Of a stretch of DNA of 64,000 bases, positions 18,418 through 30,999 are shown piece by piece (the first letter of the stretch is position 1; every line of letters starts with the position of its first letter). The notes below the pieces were generated by a model, which did not search any database, was not told the DNA's origin, and saw only the letters and a list, made by a program, of their open reading frames with translations. Both the position numbers and the translations under genes were made by a program. Origin of the DNA: Catenulispora sp. EB89 (GTDB lineage: Bacteria > Actinomycetota > Actinomycetes > Streptomycetales > Catenulisporaceae); assembly GCF_041261445.1 (NCBI RefSeq), contig NZ_JBGCCU010000004.1, forward strand, positions 310,001 to 374,000, in the 5' to 3' direction.

Positions 18418-19593
18418 GTGCACATCGTCATCGCCATGGACAAGTTCGCCGGCACGCTCAGCGCGCCGGAGGCCGTGCAGGCCGTCGCCGCCGGATGGCT
18501 GCGGACGTCGCCGGACGACACCGTGACCGGCGTCCCGATGTCGGACGGCGGCCCGGGCTTCCTGGACTCGCTGGCCGACGCCTTCGAGGGGCGGCGGCGC
18601 TTCGGCGAGCAGCTGGCCACGGTCACCGGCCCGCTGGGCACCGAGGTCACCGGGCGGTACCTGATCGAGCTGGCCGGCGGCCCCGCCGGCGAGGCCGACG
18701 CCGCCGGGCACCCCACCGCCTACATCGAGGTCGCCGAGGCCTGCGGACTGCACCTGGTGCCGGCCGAGCAGCGCGACGCCAAGGCGGCGACCACGTACGG
18801 CGTCGGCGAACTCATCGCGGCGGCCCTGGACGACGGCGCCAAGCGCCTGGTCATCGGCCTCGGCGGCACGTGCACCACGGACGGCGGCGCGGGCCTGCTG
18901 GCCGCGCTCGGCGCCGAGCCGGCCGAGGTACTGCGGGCCGGCGGCGGGGCGCTGAAGAGCCTGCACTCGCTGGACCTGACCGAGCCCCGGCGGCGCCTGG
19001 CAGGCGTCGAGATCGTCATCGCCAGCGACGTGGACAACCCGCTGCTCGGCCTGCGCGGCGCGGCGGCGGTCTTCGGACCGCAGAAGGGCGCCACCGACGA
19101 CGACGTCCAGCGCCTCGACGCCGCCCTCACGCACTTCGCCCACCTCGCCGGCGCCATCGGCCAGGAGCCCGGAGCGCTCCGCCGCACCCTCGACGCCCCC
19201 GGCGCCGGCGCGGGCGGCGGCCTCGGCTACGGCCTGATGCTGCTCGGCGGCCGGCGCGTACCGGGCATCGGCACGGTCATCGCCGAAACCGGCCTGGCCG
19301 AGCTGATCGCCGAGGCGGACCTGGTCATCACCGGCGAAGGCCGCTTCGACCACAGCTCGCTCGGCGGCAAGGTCCCCACCGGCGTCGCGGAGGCGGCCCT
19401 GGAATCCGGCAGGCCCTGCCTGGTCCTCGCCGGACTCGTGGAGGTCGGCAAGCGCGAGCTGGCGGCCGCCGGCTTCGCCGCCGCGTACGAGGTCGCCGAG
19501 CAGGCCGGCTCGGCGCAGGAGGCGATGGCGCACGCCGAGTTCCACCTGGCGGCGCTGGCCGAGCGGGTCGCGAAGAGCTGGGCGCACGCGTAG
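18418..19593 (+). CDS. glycerate kinase
   Basis: Phosphorylates glycerate (GlxK/GarK family), linking glyoxylate or serine breakdown to glycolysis. Recognised by the N-terminal MDKFAGTLSAPEAVQA block, the GLGGTCTTDGGAGLLAALG segment and VITGEGRFDHSSLGGK near the end. Length 391 residues fits. GTG start at 18418; the upstream gap is shared with nadA, so the two are divergent. No glyoxylate carboligase or tartronate reductase gene is nearby. Confidence 0.93.
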   Translation: MHIVIAMDKFAGTLSAPEAVQAVAAGWLRTSPDDTVTGVPMSDGGPGFLDSLADAFEGRRRFGEQLATVTGPLGTEVTGRYLIELAGGPAGEADAAGHPTAYIEVAEACGLHLVPAEQRDAKAATTYGVGELIAAALDDGAKRLVIGLGGTCTTDGGAGLLAALGAEPAEVLRAGGGALKSLHSLDLTEPRRRLAGVEIVIASDVDNPLLGLRGAAAVFGPQKGATDDDVQRLDAALTHFAHLAGAIGQEPGALRRTLDAPGAGAGGGLGYGLMLLGGRRVPGIGTVIAETGLAELIAEADLVITGEGRFDHSSLGGKVPTGVAEAALESGRPCLVLAGLVEVGKRELAAAGFAAAYEVAEQAGSAQEAMAHAEFHLAALAERVAKSWAHA

Positions 19594-19648
19594 CTCGGGG
19601 GAGAGCCGTGGCTGGGAACCGGCGGCCGGCGCCTGGCGTCCCAGAGCT

Positions 19649-20194
19649 ATGAGACTCATGCTTCTGGCAGCCCTCGGCGCGGCCGCGGTAGCGGCGACGG
19701 CCGGGGCGGTCGAAGGTTGGCGGCACTCCCCCGATTTCCCGAACGGGGTCAGCGGCTATTGGGGCATGGTCGCCACCCGCATGCCGACCGGATCTCCGGT
19801 CTACGTCAAGCCGGACTGCTCTGACCCGCACGACTCCGACCCGCACAAGGCAGGCGGCCCGATCCCGCAGGGCTTCGTCCCCGTGCGAGTGATCGAATGC
19901 CGTGACAGTGCCGACGAACCGGGGACCGTGACCCAGCACGAGACCCGGGACCCGAAGGCGGTGCGGGCGTTGCTGACCGCCTATCGCACGACGCACGTCC
20001 GCGAATACATCAGCTCGGAGATGTTCTGCGCGGCCTATGCCGACAGCGATCCGGCCATCGTCTTCGTGGACGTGCACGGAGTCGCGATCGCGCCCGCGGC
20101 CCCGCGCGACACCTGCGACCACGTCGTCACCGCCGTCCGCACCGCCGTCGAGAACGGGCAGTGGACCGTCACCAGCTTCGTGACGGCCCACTGA
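19649..20194 (+). CDS. secreted hypothetical protein with four cysteines
   Basis: Not recognised. The 181-residue product starts with a short signal-like helix (LMLLAALGAAAVAATAGA) and then has no further membrane segment, so it is probably exported or anchored. Four Cys (in KPDCSD, VIECRD, EMFCAA and RDTCDH) are evenly spread and could form two disulfides. It stands alone on the plus strand, 16 bp from the convergent mraY, in the place where murD would normally follow mraY. Confidence 0.6.
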   Translation: MRLMLLAALGAAAVAATAGAVEGWRHSPDFPNGVSGYWGMVATRMPTGSPVYVKPDCSDPHDSDPHKAGGPIPQGFVPVRVIECRDSADEPGTVTQHETRDPKAVRALLTAYRTTHVREYISSEMFCAAYADSDPAIVFVDVHGVAIAPAAPRDTCDHVVTAVRTAVENGQWTVTSFVTAH

Positions 20195-20210
20195 GCGCGA
20201 ACGCCGATCC

Positions 20211-21352
20211 CTACTTGACCGTGATCCATCCGGCGTAGAAGGCACCGAGCCCGAGCCCCACGAACAGCCCGCAGATGATCCAGAACCGCACCACCACCGT
20301 CACCTCGGCCCAGCCGACGAGCTCGAAGTGGTGGTGCAGCGGGGCCATCTTGAACACCCGTTTGCCGCCGCTGATCTTGAAGTAGCCCACCTGGATCACC
20401 ACCGACAGCGTGATGATCACGAACAGGCCGCCGAGCAGCGCCAGCAGCAGCTCGGTCTGCGAGCAGATCGCCAGGCCCGCGAGTGCGCCGCCGAGGGCCA
20501 GGGAGCCGGTGTCGCCCATGTAGATCTTCGCTGGGGACGTGTTCCACCACAGGAAGCCGAAGCAGGCGCCCATCACCGCCGCCGCGACGATCGCCAGGTC
20601 GAGCGGATCTCGGACCGGGTAGCAGCCCTGGACGCCGGTGCCGAGGGTGGCGCACGACTCGCCGTGCTGCCAGACGCCGATCAGCACGTAGGACGCGAAC
20701 ACCATCACGCACGAGCCCGTGGCCAGGCCGTCCAGGCCGTCGGTCAGGTTCACGCCGTTGGAGGTGCCGGCGATGAGCAGGCCGGCCCAGATCACGAACA
20801 GGACCGCGCCGAGGTCGATCGCCGAGATGTTCCGGACGAACGACAGGTGCGTGTCGCCCGGCGTGAAGCCCAGCGCGTTCGGGAAGTGCAGGGCCATCAC
20901 CGCGAAGGCGATCGCCACGATCCACTGCCCGATCATCTTCGCCTTGGCGCGCAGGCCCAGCGAGCGCTGCCGGAACACCTTCAGGAAGTCGTCGGTGAAC
21001 CCGACCACGCCCATGCCGACCATCAGGAACAGCACCAGCATCCCGGAGGCGGTGGGCATGCGCATGGTCGCCAGCTTGGTGAAGCCGTAGCCGAGCACCG
21101 TGGCCAGCACGATCACCACGCCGCCCATGGTCGGCGTGCCGCGCTTGGCCTGGTGCGTGGTCGGGCCGTCCTCGCGGATCGGCTGGCCGAAGCCGTAGCG
21201 GGCCAGGGTCTTGATCGCCATCGGGGTGCCGATCAGCGAGAAGAACAGCGCGATCCCCGCCGCGTACAGGACTCCGCGCATCTGCAGGCCGCTCTCCGAG
21301 CCGGCGTGCGGCACCACCGCGCCCACCCCGGCGTGGACCGCCGCGAACGTGC

Positions 21353-21356
<4 letters not shown>
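20211..21356 (-). CDS. mraY: phospho-N-acetylmuramoyl-pentapeptide transferase
   Basis: Makes lipid I from UDP-MurNAc-pentapeptide and undecaprenyl phosphate in the membrane. Ten-helix protein with the Mg-binding motif FTDDF, the [12 protein letters not shown] loop and the H-rich PLHHHFE motif near the end. I used the GTG at 21356: it overlaps the murF stop and is preceded by GGGAGGTGG. A second possible start, ATG at 21282 (MRGVLYAAG), matches the N terminus of most MraY proteins and would drop 25 extra residues. It is the last gene of this dcw segment. Confidence 0.95.
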
Positions 21357-22920
<1,564 letters not shown>

Positions 22921-22924
<4 letters not shown>

Positions 22925-24570
22925 TGCTCGCTGTGGCCCTTCTCTGCTTTGGCCCCAGCCGCGATGGCCCCAGCCGACGCCTCCAAAGCGGCGCGCAGCA
23001 CCACCCGGTCGTCGAACGGCTTCTTCACTCCTGCGATCTCCTGCCCCTGCTCATGTCCTTTGCCGGCGACGATCAGCACGTCGCCGGGGCCGCTGGCGGC
23101 CACCGCCGAGGCGATCGCCTCGGCCCGGTCGGCCACCACGCGGTAATTCTGGTCGGCACCGGCCAGTTCGGCGTCGGCGCCGGCGGTGACGGCCGCGAGA
23201 ATGTCCGCTGAACTTTCCGTACGCGGGTTGTCATCGGTGAACACGGCCTCGTCGGCGAGCCGCACGGCGGCGGCGCCCATCAGCGGCCGTTTGCTCTTGT
23301 CGCGGTCCCCGCCGCAGCCCACCACCACGCGCAGCCGGCCGTGGCCGCGCTCGGCGACCGGGCGCAGCGCGCGCAGCGCCGTCTCGACGGCGTCGGGGGT
23401 GTGGGCGTAGTCGACGACCGCCAGGAACTCCTGGCCCGGCACCTGGACCCGCTCCATGCGGCCCGGGACGCCGTGGACATCGCCGACCCCGGCGATGGCG
23501 GTCTCCAGCTCGATCCCGCTCACCGCCAGCAGCACGATCGCGGCCAGCGCGTTGGCGACGTTGAAGTCCCCGGGCAGGCCCGCGCGGGCCTGGTGCCGGC
23601 CGCCGTCCGGGCCCACGACGGTGAACGTCGAGGCGTCGGCACCGAGCTCGATGGCCTCGGCGGTCCAGTTGGCGGCTTCGCCCTTGATAGAGAAGGTGTG
23701 CACCTCGACGCCGTTAGCCCGGCAGCGTTCGACGATCCTGCGGCCGTGCTCGTCGTCGACGTCGACGACGGCGCGCTCGGTGTACCCCGGGGTGAACAGC
23801 TTCGCCTTGGCCTCGAAGTAGTCCTCGAAGTCGGCGTGGAAGTCCAGGTGGTCCTGGGTCAGGTTGAGGAACGCGGCCGCCTTGAACCTGATCCCGGCGG
23901 TGCGGCCGTAAGTCAGCGCGTGGCTGGAGACCTCCATCGCGACCGCGTCGACGCCCTTCTCCACGGCGGTCGCCAGGATCGCCTGCAGATCCGGGGACTC
24001 CGGGGTGGTGCGCACGGAGGGCACCACCTCGTCGCCGATCAGGATCTGCACGGTCCCGATCACGCCGGTCCTCAGGCCGGCCCGGCGCAGACCGCCGTCG
24101 ATCAGGTAGCTGGTGGTGGTCTTGCCGTTGGTGCCGGTGACGCCGTACATCGCCAGGTGCGTGGCCGGTTCGCCGTACACGTACGCCGAGAGCCGGCCCG
24201 CCAGGGCGCGGACGTCCTCGGCCACCAGGACCGGGACCGCCAGGCCGTCGAGCATCGCGGCGCCGGCCGCGTCGGTCACGACCGCGACCGCTCCGGCGTC
24301 CACCGCGCCGGGCGCGAACTCGGCGCCGTGCCGCGCCGCGCCGGGCCAGGCGATGTACAGGTCGCCGGGCCGGATCGCCTGCGAGTCGTGCGAGATCCCG
24401 GTGACCGCCGCTTCCAGGAACTCCATGGCCGCGTCCGCGGGGACGACGGCGGCGCCGACGTACTCCGCACAGGCGCGGACGCTGTGCTGCGGGATGTTCT
24501 GCGGGCGCGGCGTGGAGGTCATGGGATCCCGATACGTCGTCGGATCGGCGGGGACGGTCACTTGGGGCAC
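22921..24570 (-). CDS. murE: UDP-MurNAc-dipeptide--diaminopimelate ligase
   Basis: Adds the third residue of the stem peptide. P-loop GVTGTNGKTTTSYL and the DNPRTE motif are present; DNPR is the known signature for diaminopimelate rather than lysine, in line with dapF in this window. 549 residues. The start at 24570 gives MPQVTVPADP; an in-frame ATG at 24522 (MTSTPRPQN) is an equally good choice. A 163-bp gap separates it from ftsI upstream, so an extra promoter is possible there. Confidence 0.96.
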
Positions 24571-24733
24571 GAGCGGAAGGCTACCGGTTCGCGGAGCGCG
24601 GTCGTGCGTTCAGCTCCTCGCCGATATTCGCGTCCCGTCCCGCGTTCGGGCCGAACCGGCTGGTGAGGCCTGACGAACGCGGGAGAGACGGCCTCTTGCG
24701 TCAATGGGTTAACAATCAGCTCCGGGTGCCCGG

Positions 24734-26821
24734 TCAGTTACCGGATCCGTAGGTGGTGGGCAGGTTGGCCGGCGGTGTGCCGGTCGGCGCGATCCCGCGG
24801 CTCTGCAACCCGAACGACATGACCTGCGTGAACACCGGCGCGGCGATCTCGGCACCGAAGTGCGCGCCGACCGGGGCCTGCAGCGAGACCGCGACGACGA
24901 TCTGCGGCTTGTCGGTCGGGGCGAAACCGATGAACGACGCGGTGTAGCCGTTGTAGCGGCCCAGCTTCTCGTCGTAGCGGTTCGCGGTTCCGGTCTTGCC
25001 GGCGACCCGGTAGCCGGGGATCTGGGCCGTGGTGCCGGTACCGCGCTGGGAGGTGGTGACCGCCTCCAGCATGTCGGCGACCTTCGTCGCGGTCGCGGCG
25101 CTGACCACCGGCGTCTGCTGCGGCGCGGCGGCCGGGGTGTACTTGCCGGAGGAGTCGGTCCAGCCCTGGATCAGGCTCGGGGCGATGCGGACGCCGCCGT
25201 TGGCGATGGTCTGGTAGACCGAGGCGTCCTGGACCGCGGTGGCGGCCAGGCCCTGGCCGTACAGCACGGTGTAGCGCTCGGTGTCGTTCCACTTCTCCGG
25301 CGGGTCCAGCAGGCCGGCGCTCTCGCCGGGGAAGCCGATGCCGGTCTTCTGGCCGAAGCCGAACAGCCGCTGGTACTTGGCGATGGTCTGGTCGCGGTCC
25401 ACGCCGTGCGGCTGGAACAGGTCGGCGACCTCGATGGTGCCGATGTTGGAGGAGGCGGCCAGGACCCCGGTCATGGTCAGGCTCCAGGGGCCGTGCGAGA
25501 CGTCGTCGTTGAAGATGTAGCGCCCGACGCGCTGCGGCGAGGTGAAGGGCGGCAGCTGGGTGTCGGGCTCGGCCACGCCGGTCTGGATGGCCGCGGACAT
25601 GGTGATGACCTTGGCCACCGAGCCGGGTTCGAAGGGCTCGGTGAAGGCGCGGTTGCCCAGGTTCGGGCCGTCCGCGGTGGTGATGTGGCGCGGGTCGAAG
25701 GTCGGGTAGTTCGACAGCGCGAGGATCTGGCCGGTCTTCACGTCCTCGACCACGACGGTGCCGGAGACCGAGCCGGTCTGCTGCACCTCCTTGGACAGCG
25801 CCTGGTCGGCGGCCCACTGGATGTCCGGGTCGATGGTGGTCTTGACGCTCTCGCCGTCCACCGCCGGCTTCAGGTTCACGCCGGTGGTCGGGATCTCCAC
25901 ACCGGAGGCGGCCTGGTAGGACTCCTGGCCGTCCTTGCCGGCCAGCTTGTCGTTGAGCATCTGCTCGATCCCGGCCTTGCCGACGCCGTCGGAGTCGGTG
26001 AAGCCGATGAGGTTCGCCGCGAGCGTGCCGCCGGGATAGGTGCGCCGGTCGTCGCGGGAGTTGGTGTAGACCCCGACGGTGCTGTTCGGGTTGCTGGTGT
26101 TGGACACGGCCAGCTGCCGGATCTTCGCGCAGGTCGCCGGCGAGGCCTTGTGCGCCAGCACGACGTAGCGGGTGTCCGTCTTGGTCAGCGCGGCCTGCAG
26201 GTCCGCGACGCTGGGCGCACCGCCCTGCGCGTACTCCGGCGCGGCCGAGAACAGGCCGGCGAGTTTCGCGGCGAGCTCGTCGACGTCCTCGTGATAGCGG
26301 GCCACCAGGGTCGGGTCGGCGGTGACGTCGTACGCCTCGACGGAGACGGCGAGCGGCGTGCCGTCGGCAGCCAGTATCGCGCCCCGGCTGGCATGCAGCG
26401 TGGCGGTGGCCTCGCGGCCCTTCTCGGCGGCCGCGGCATACCCGCCGGCGTCGACGGCCTGGAGCTGGAAGAGCCGGCCGGCGAACAAGGAGAAGGCGAA
26501 GAGCAGGCCGAACATCGTGACCCGCAGGCGGCGGCGCGGCGAGCCCATGCGCAGCGTCGGGGTGCGCGGGCCGGGGGGACGCGGCGGGCGCGGGCGGGAG
26601 GGGGCGCTGCCTGTGCCCGCGCCGGCCGGACGGCGGGGGGCGAGCTGACGGACGGCGGTTTTGCGAGGACGGGCCGGTGCGCTCTGCGCGTCGCGGTCAG
26701 GGCTCTGACGCGGCGGGCGGGCGGGGCGCGGCGGCTGGTGCGCGTCGCGGTCGCCGGCCGGGCGGCGGGGGCGGCCGGCGCTGCGCGGGCGCGGGTCTTC
26801 GGGGCGGTCTCGGTCACTCAT
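24734..26821 (-). CDS. ftsI: septal penicillin-binding protein 2 / FtsI family transpeptidase
   Basis: Cross-links peptidoglycan at the septum. Single membrane helix at about residues 98-117, dimerisation domain, then the transpeptidase with all active-site boxes: PGSVAK (nucleophile Ser), SSN in AASSNIG and KTG in VAGKTGTANR. The cytoplasmic N terminus (about 95 residues) is a disordered Arg/Pro/Ala-rich extension, longer than in most FtsI but common in actinobacteria, where it may contact other division proteins. Its start is 36 bp from the ftsL stop. Confidence 0.95.
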   Translation of the reverse strand: MSDRDRPEDPRPRSAGRPRRPAGDRDAHQPPRPARPPRQSPDRDAQSAPARPRKTAVRQLAPRRPAGAGTGSAPSRPRPPRPPGPRTPTLRMGSPRRRLRVTMFGLLFAFSLFAGRLFQLQAVDAGGYAAAAEKGREATATLHASRGAILAADGTPLAVSVEAYDVTADPTLVARYHEDVDELAAKLAGLFSAAPEYAQGGAPSVADLQAALTKTDTRYVVLAHKASPATCAKIRQLAVSNTSNPNSTVGVYTNSRDDRRTYPGGTLAANLIGFTDSDGVGKAGIEQMLNDKLAGKDGQESYQAASGVEIPTTGVNLKPAVDGESVKTTIDPDIQWAADQALSKEVQQTGSVSGTVVVEDVKTGQILALSNYPTFDPRHITTADGPNLGNRAFTEPFEPGSVAKVITMSAAIQTGVAEPDTQLPPFTSPQRVGRYIFNDDVSHGPWSLTMTGVLAASSNIGTIEVADLFQPHGVDRDQTIAKYQRLFGFGQKTGIGFPGESAGLLDPPEKWNDTERYTVLYGQGLAATAVQDASVYQTIANGGVRIAPSLIQGWTDSSGKYTPAAAPQQTPVVSAATATKVADMLEAVTTSQRGTGTTAQIPGYRVAGKTGTANRYDEKLGRYNGYTASFIGFAPTDKPQIVVAVSLQAPVGAHFGAEIAAPVFTQVMSFGLQSRGIAPTGTPPANLPTTYGSGN

Positions 26822-26857
26822 GGTTGCTCCCCGTTGCTGCTCGGGAGGTGGTGGAAG

Positions 26858-27712
26858 TCATCGGCCGGCCCCGGTCGGAGTGGGGGTCGGCGTGGTGGGG
26901 AGGTGCGGTGCAGCCGCGCCGGGCTTGGCCTGGGGCGCGACCGGAGCGACCGGCGCGGTCGAGCTGGGCGTCGGCGTGGTCTGCGTCGGCACCGGAGTCG
27001 GGGTCGGGGTCGGGGTCGGGGTCGTGAGCGGGTTCGCGACCGGGGCGTGCGGTGCAGCCGCGCCGGGCTTGGCCTGAGGCGCGACCGGAGCGGTCGGGCT
27101 GGGCGTCGGTGTGGTCGGGGCCGGCGTGGTCGGCAGTACCGCGGCGCCGGGGACCGCACCGTTCGCGGTCGGCGCGGGGGTCGAGGGCTTCGGCGCGGGC
27201 GTCGGCGAGCCGAGCACCGAACCGTTCGGAGCCAGGAACGCCGGGTTCGGGTTCGGCACCATGCCCATCTGCGAGGCCTTCGACGCGAGTGCGCCAGGAC
27301 CGTCCAGGCCGTCCAGCGACTGCTGGATCTGCTCCGACTCCTGCTGAAGCTTGGTCGCGGTGGCTTTCTGCTGCTTTATGGTGAACGCGCCCTTGTTCAG
27401 CTCGGTGTTCAGCAACAGCAGCGCCAGCAGCCCGACCAGGCCGAGCACCAGCAGCACCGCCACGAACGGCAACAACGACGGCGTGCCCTTGCGCCCGGCC
27501 AGGACCACCAGCCGCGGAGTGAGAGCGCCGCCACGGCCCGAGCCGCCGGAGCCGCCGGAGCCGCCAGAACCCCCCGAACCGCTCCCCGACTTCGCACCGC
27601 CCGCCTCGCCGGACGACTCAGTGCCGCCCGACCGGCCTAATCGCTCCCCACCGCCGGTACCACCGCCAACACCACCGTCGACACCGCCGCCACCCGGACC
27701 CTCCGCGCCCAT
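26858..27712 (-). CDS. ftsL: FtsL-like division protein with Gly-rich head and Thr/Pro-rich tail
   Basis: Placed by position (rsmH-ftsL-ftsI) and layout: one membrane helix (about residues 80-102) followed by a short coiled-coil-like stretch (TIKQQKATATKLQQESEQIQ) as in FtsL/septum initiators. Sequence identity in this family is low, so position matters most. Unusual are the Gly/Ser-rich N terminus and a 125-residue Ala/Pro/Thr tail with two copies of APVAPQAKPGAAAPH (about 208-222 and 256-270) and TPTPTP runs, which would lie outside the membrane. The start at 27712 is 2 bp from the rsmH stop. Confidence 0.8.
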   Translation of the reverse strand: MGAEGPGGGGVDGGVGGGTGGGERLGRSGGTESSGEAGGAKSGSGSGGSGGSGGSGGSGRGGALTPRLVVLAGRKGTPSLLPFVAVLLVLGLVGLLALLLLNTELNKGAFTIKQQKATATKLQQESEQIQQSLDGLDGPGALASKASQMGMVPNPNPAFLAPNGSVLGSPTPAPKPSTPAPTANGAVPGAAVLPTTPAPTTPTPSPTAPVAPQAKPGAAAPHAPVANPLTTPTPTPTPTPVPTQTTPTPSSTAPVAPVAPQAKPGAAAPHLPTTPTPTPTGAGR

Positions 27713-27714
27713 CG

Positions 27715-28665
27715 CTACCCCTCCCTCACGCGCTCGGCGCCCCGCAGCTTCGCCGACGCCGCCCGCGGGTTCTCCGCGACCTCGGCCTCGGTCGGCAGCT
27801 CCGCGCCGCGCGTCAGCAGCCGGAACTTCGGCTGGTACTGCTCCGGCACCACCGGCAGGCCGGGCGGGGCCGTGGACTCCGACACCGCCGCGAACGCCCG
27901 CTTGACCAAGCGGTCCTCCAGCGAGTGGTACGACAGCACCGCGATGCGCCCGGCCAGGCCGGTGGCCCTGATCGCGGCCGGCAGGGCCCGCTCCAGAACC
28001 GGCAGTTCGTCGTTCACCGCGATGCGCAGGGCCTGGAACGTGCGCTTGGCCGGGTGGCCGCCGGTGCGCCGGGTGGCCGCCGGGATGGAGTCCCGTACCA
28101 GTTCGGACAGACGCGCGGTGGTGGTGAACGGTTCCCGCTCCCGTTCGGCCACGATGTTGTCGGCGATGCGGCGGGCGAAGCGCTCCTCGCCGTAGTCGCG
28201 CAGGATGCGGGCGATGTCAGGGGCCGGATACGTGTTCACGATCTCCGCCGCCGTGATGCCGCGCGAGGAGTCCATGCGCATGTCCAGCGGGGCGTCGTAG
28301 CTGTACGCGAACCCGCGTTCGCGCATGTCCAGCTGCAGCGAGGAGACTCCGAGGTCGAACAGCGTCCCGGACAGCGCCGGGACGCCGAGGCGGTCCAGCA
28401 CCTCCGGGATCTCGTCGTACACCGCGTGCACGAGGGTCGCGCGGTCGCCGAACGGCGCCAGGCGCTTGCCCGCGGCGTCCAGCGCCTGCGGGTCGCGGTC
28501 CAGGCCGATCAGCCGCGCCTCCGGGAAGCGCTGGAGGAACGCCTCGCTGTGGCCGCCGAGTCCCAGGGTGGCGTCGAGCACGACCGCACCGGGCCGCCCG
28601 AGGGCCGGGCCGAGGATCTCGACGCAGCGTTCGAGCATGACCGGGATGTGCGTCGCGCTAGTCAT
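27715..28665 (-). CDS. rsmH: 16S rRNA m4C1402 methyltransferase
   Basis: N4-methylates C1402 in the ribosomal P site using SAM. Family motifs visible: [13 protein letters not shown] at the N terminus, the SAM loop [14 protein letters not shown], and [14 protein letters not shown] near the C terminus. 316 residues is typical. Second gene of the dcw cluster; a 267-bp gap with a 9-bp hairpin (28787-28795 with 28806-28814) separates it from mraZ. Confidence 0.96.
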   Translation of the reverse strand: MTSATHIPVMLERCVEILGPALGRPGAVVLDATLGLGGHSEAFLQRFPEARLIGLDRDPQALDAAGKRLAPFGDRATLVHAVYDEIPEVLDRLGVPALSGTLFDLGVSSLQLDMRERGFAYSYDAPLDMRMDSSRGITAAEIVNTYPAPDIARILRDYGEERFARRIADNIVAEREREPFTTTARLSELVRDSIPAATRRTGGHPAKRTFQALRIAVNDELPVLERALPAAIRATGLAGRIAVLSYHSLEDRLVKRAFAAVSESTAPPGLPVVPEQYQPKFRLLTRGAELPTEAEVAENPRAASAKLRGAERVREG

Positions 28666-28932
28666 CGGTGGTGGTTCCGCCTTCGAAGTCTCATCTGGTC
28701 CGGGGCCCCACGGTATCGAGCGGACCTCAGGAGTGGCGCACGCCGCGCGCCTTCTGGTCCCCGCCCGTCAAGGCCGGGTGCCGCCAGGCTGGCACCGGGG
28801 AAGGTGTGCCAGCCGGGCGGGCCGGTCGAGCGGGAGGAGGCCACAGGGCACGCGGCGTGCGTGAACGGTTCGGATGGTTCGGGTGGTCCGGCCGCCGGAG
28901 CTCCGCCAGGCCTGGTCCACCGGTCGCTCCGG

Positions 28933-29379
28933 CTAGTCGGCAGCCGCCTCCGATCCGGACGCGGCGAACGCGGACTCGGCGCCGTCCAGATAGTCGGCCC
29001 ACGCCTCGGCGTCCCAGATCTCCAGCCGGGTGTCGGCGCCGATCACCACGCACTCGCGCTTCAGCCCGGCGTACGCGCGCAGCGGCGGCGGGATCACGAT
29101 CCGCCCCTGCGAGTCCGGCTGGCAGTCGTAGGCGCTGGCGAAGAACACCCGGTGGTAGTCGCGGGAGGAGCGGCCTATCGCCGCGTCGGCCGCGCCGGGC
29201 CGCGAGGCGCTGCGCATCTGCGCCGTCAGCTCGGCGAAGCCCTCGGCGGTCCACACCGCCAGGCAGCGCTCCTGCCCCTTGGTGACCACCAGGCCGGCGG
29301 CGAGCTCCTCGCGGAAGCGCGCCGGCAGGATCAGCCGGCCCTTGTCGTCGAGGGAGGGCGTGTAGGTCCCGAGGAACAC
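28933..29379 (-). CDS. mraZ: transcriptional regulator MraZ
   Basis: AbrB-like regulator that heads the dcw cluster and represses it. Two SpoVT/AbrB-like half domains are visible ([15 protein letters not shown] and [16 protein letters not shown]), 148 residues. The GTG at 29379 is chosen because GGGAGGAGG sits 5-6 bases upstream and the product begins [14 protein letters not shown], the normal MraZ N terminus; longer in-frame reading has no ribosome site. A MraZ-type operator lies about 110 bp upstream. Confidence 0.95.
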   Translation of the reverse strand: MFLGTYTPSLDDKGRLILPARFREELAAGLVVTKGQERCLAVWTAEGFAELTAQMRSASRPGAADAAIGRSSRDYHRVFFASAYDCQPDSQGRIVIPPPLRAYAGLKRECVVIGADTRLEIWDAEAWADYLDGAESAFAASGSEAAAD

Positions 29380-29919
29380 TCGCGCCTCCTCCCGGCCAGT
29401 CGACGTCCAGGGCGGTATCGATCGGAACAGCCGGGTCCGTAAAAAATCTGCGCATTGCGCGGTAGTCCCAATCCGGACCCGGTCCCGCTCCACTTCCCCC
29501 CACTGTACTCCACCAAACTTCCCGGGCAACCCCGGATCACCGGATCCGGGCAGGTCACGGCGGCCCTGGACGCGGAAGCGGGGATTGCCCCGAACGAGGC
29601 GTGCAACGCCGGGGGTCCACCGCACGTCTTGACATCAACGGGAGCGTGACGGGGGTGGTCCAGACCAGTGCGTCAAAGTTTTGGCCGGATCTATTGCCCT
29701 AGGCGCCCCGCTGTGAGCGAAGATCTGAGGAGTACATGTTTTCGCTGGCGCGGCGTGCGATCAGCGGGAAGAGTGAACGCCCCGCGCGTGCAGGAGACGC
29801 GTGGCGGGGGCCTGGCGGCCCGGGGCCCGGAGCGCGAGCTCCGGCGGGTCCGTGACGTCGGGCGGGGCGGCCGTGCGAACACCGTGCGGTCGATCGGACA
29901 GTGTTGGTGGGAGGATCCT
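29380..29919. other. 540-bp divergent control region between mraZ and the MoxR gene
   Basis: Holds the MraZ operator and must hold promoters for both operons. Towards mraZ there is an AT-rich TTTTTT stretch (29441-29446) after GCGCAATGCGC. Towards the MoxR gene a TTGACA sits near 29630 without a clear partner -10 box. An open frame runs from 29668 into the MoxR gene, but its Arg-rich product looks non-coding. Confidence 0.6.
29488..29512 (-). promoter_or_regulatory. MraZ operator: three TGGRG repeats at 10-bp spacing
   Basis: On the minus strand TGGAG, TGGGG and TGGAG begin exactly 10 bp apart (plus-strand positions 29488-29492, 29498-29502 and 29508-29512). MraZ octamers are known to bind three or more TGGGN-type direct repeats with this spacing in front of mraZ. 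It lies 109-133 bp upstream of the mraZ start, pointing to autoregulation of the cluster. Confidence 0.8.
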
Positions 29920-30984
<1,065 letters not shown>

Positions 30985-30999
30985 GAGGGAAGGGCAAAG

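Noticed and set aside
16491-19652. 1053-codon plus-strand frame across erpA, nadA and the glycerate kinase gene
   Set aside because: It overlaps three recognised genes and its product is Arg/Gly-rich; typical for high-GC non-coding frames.
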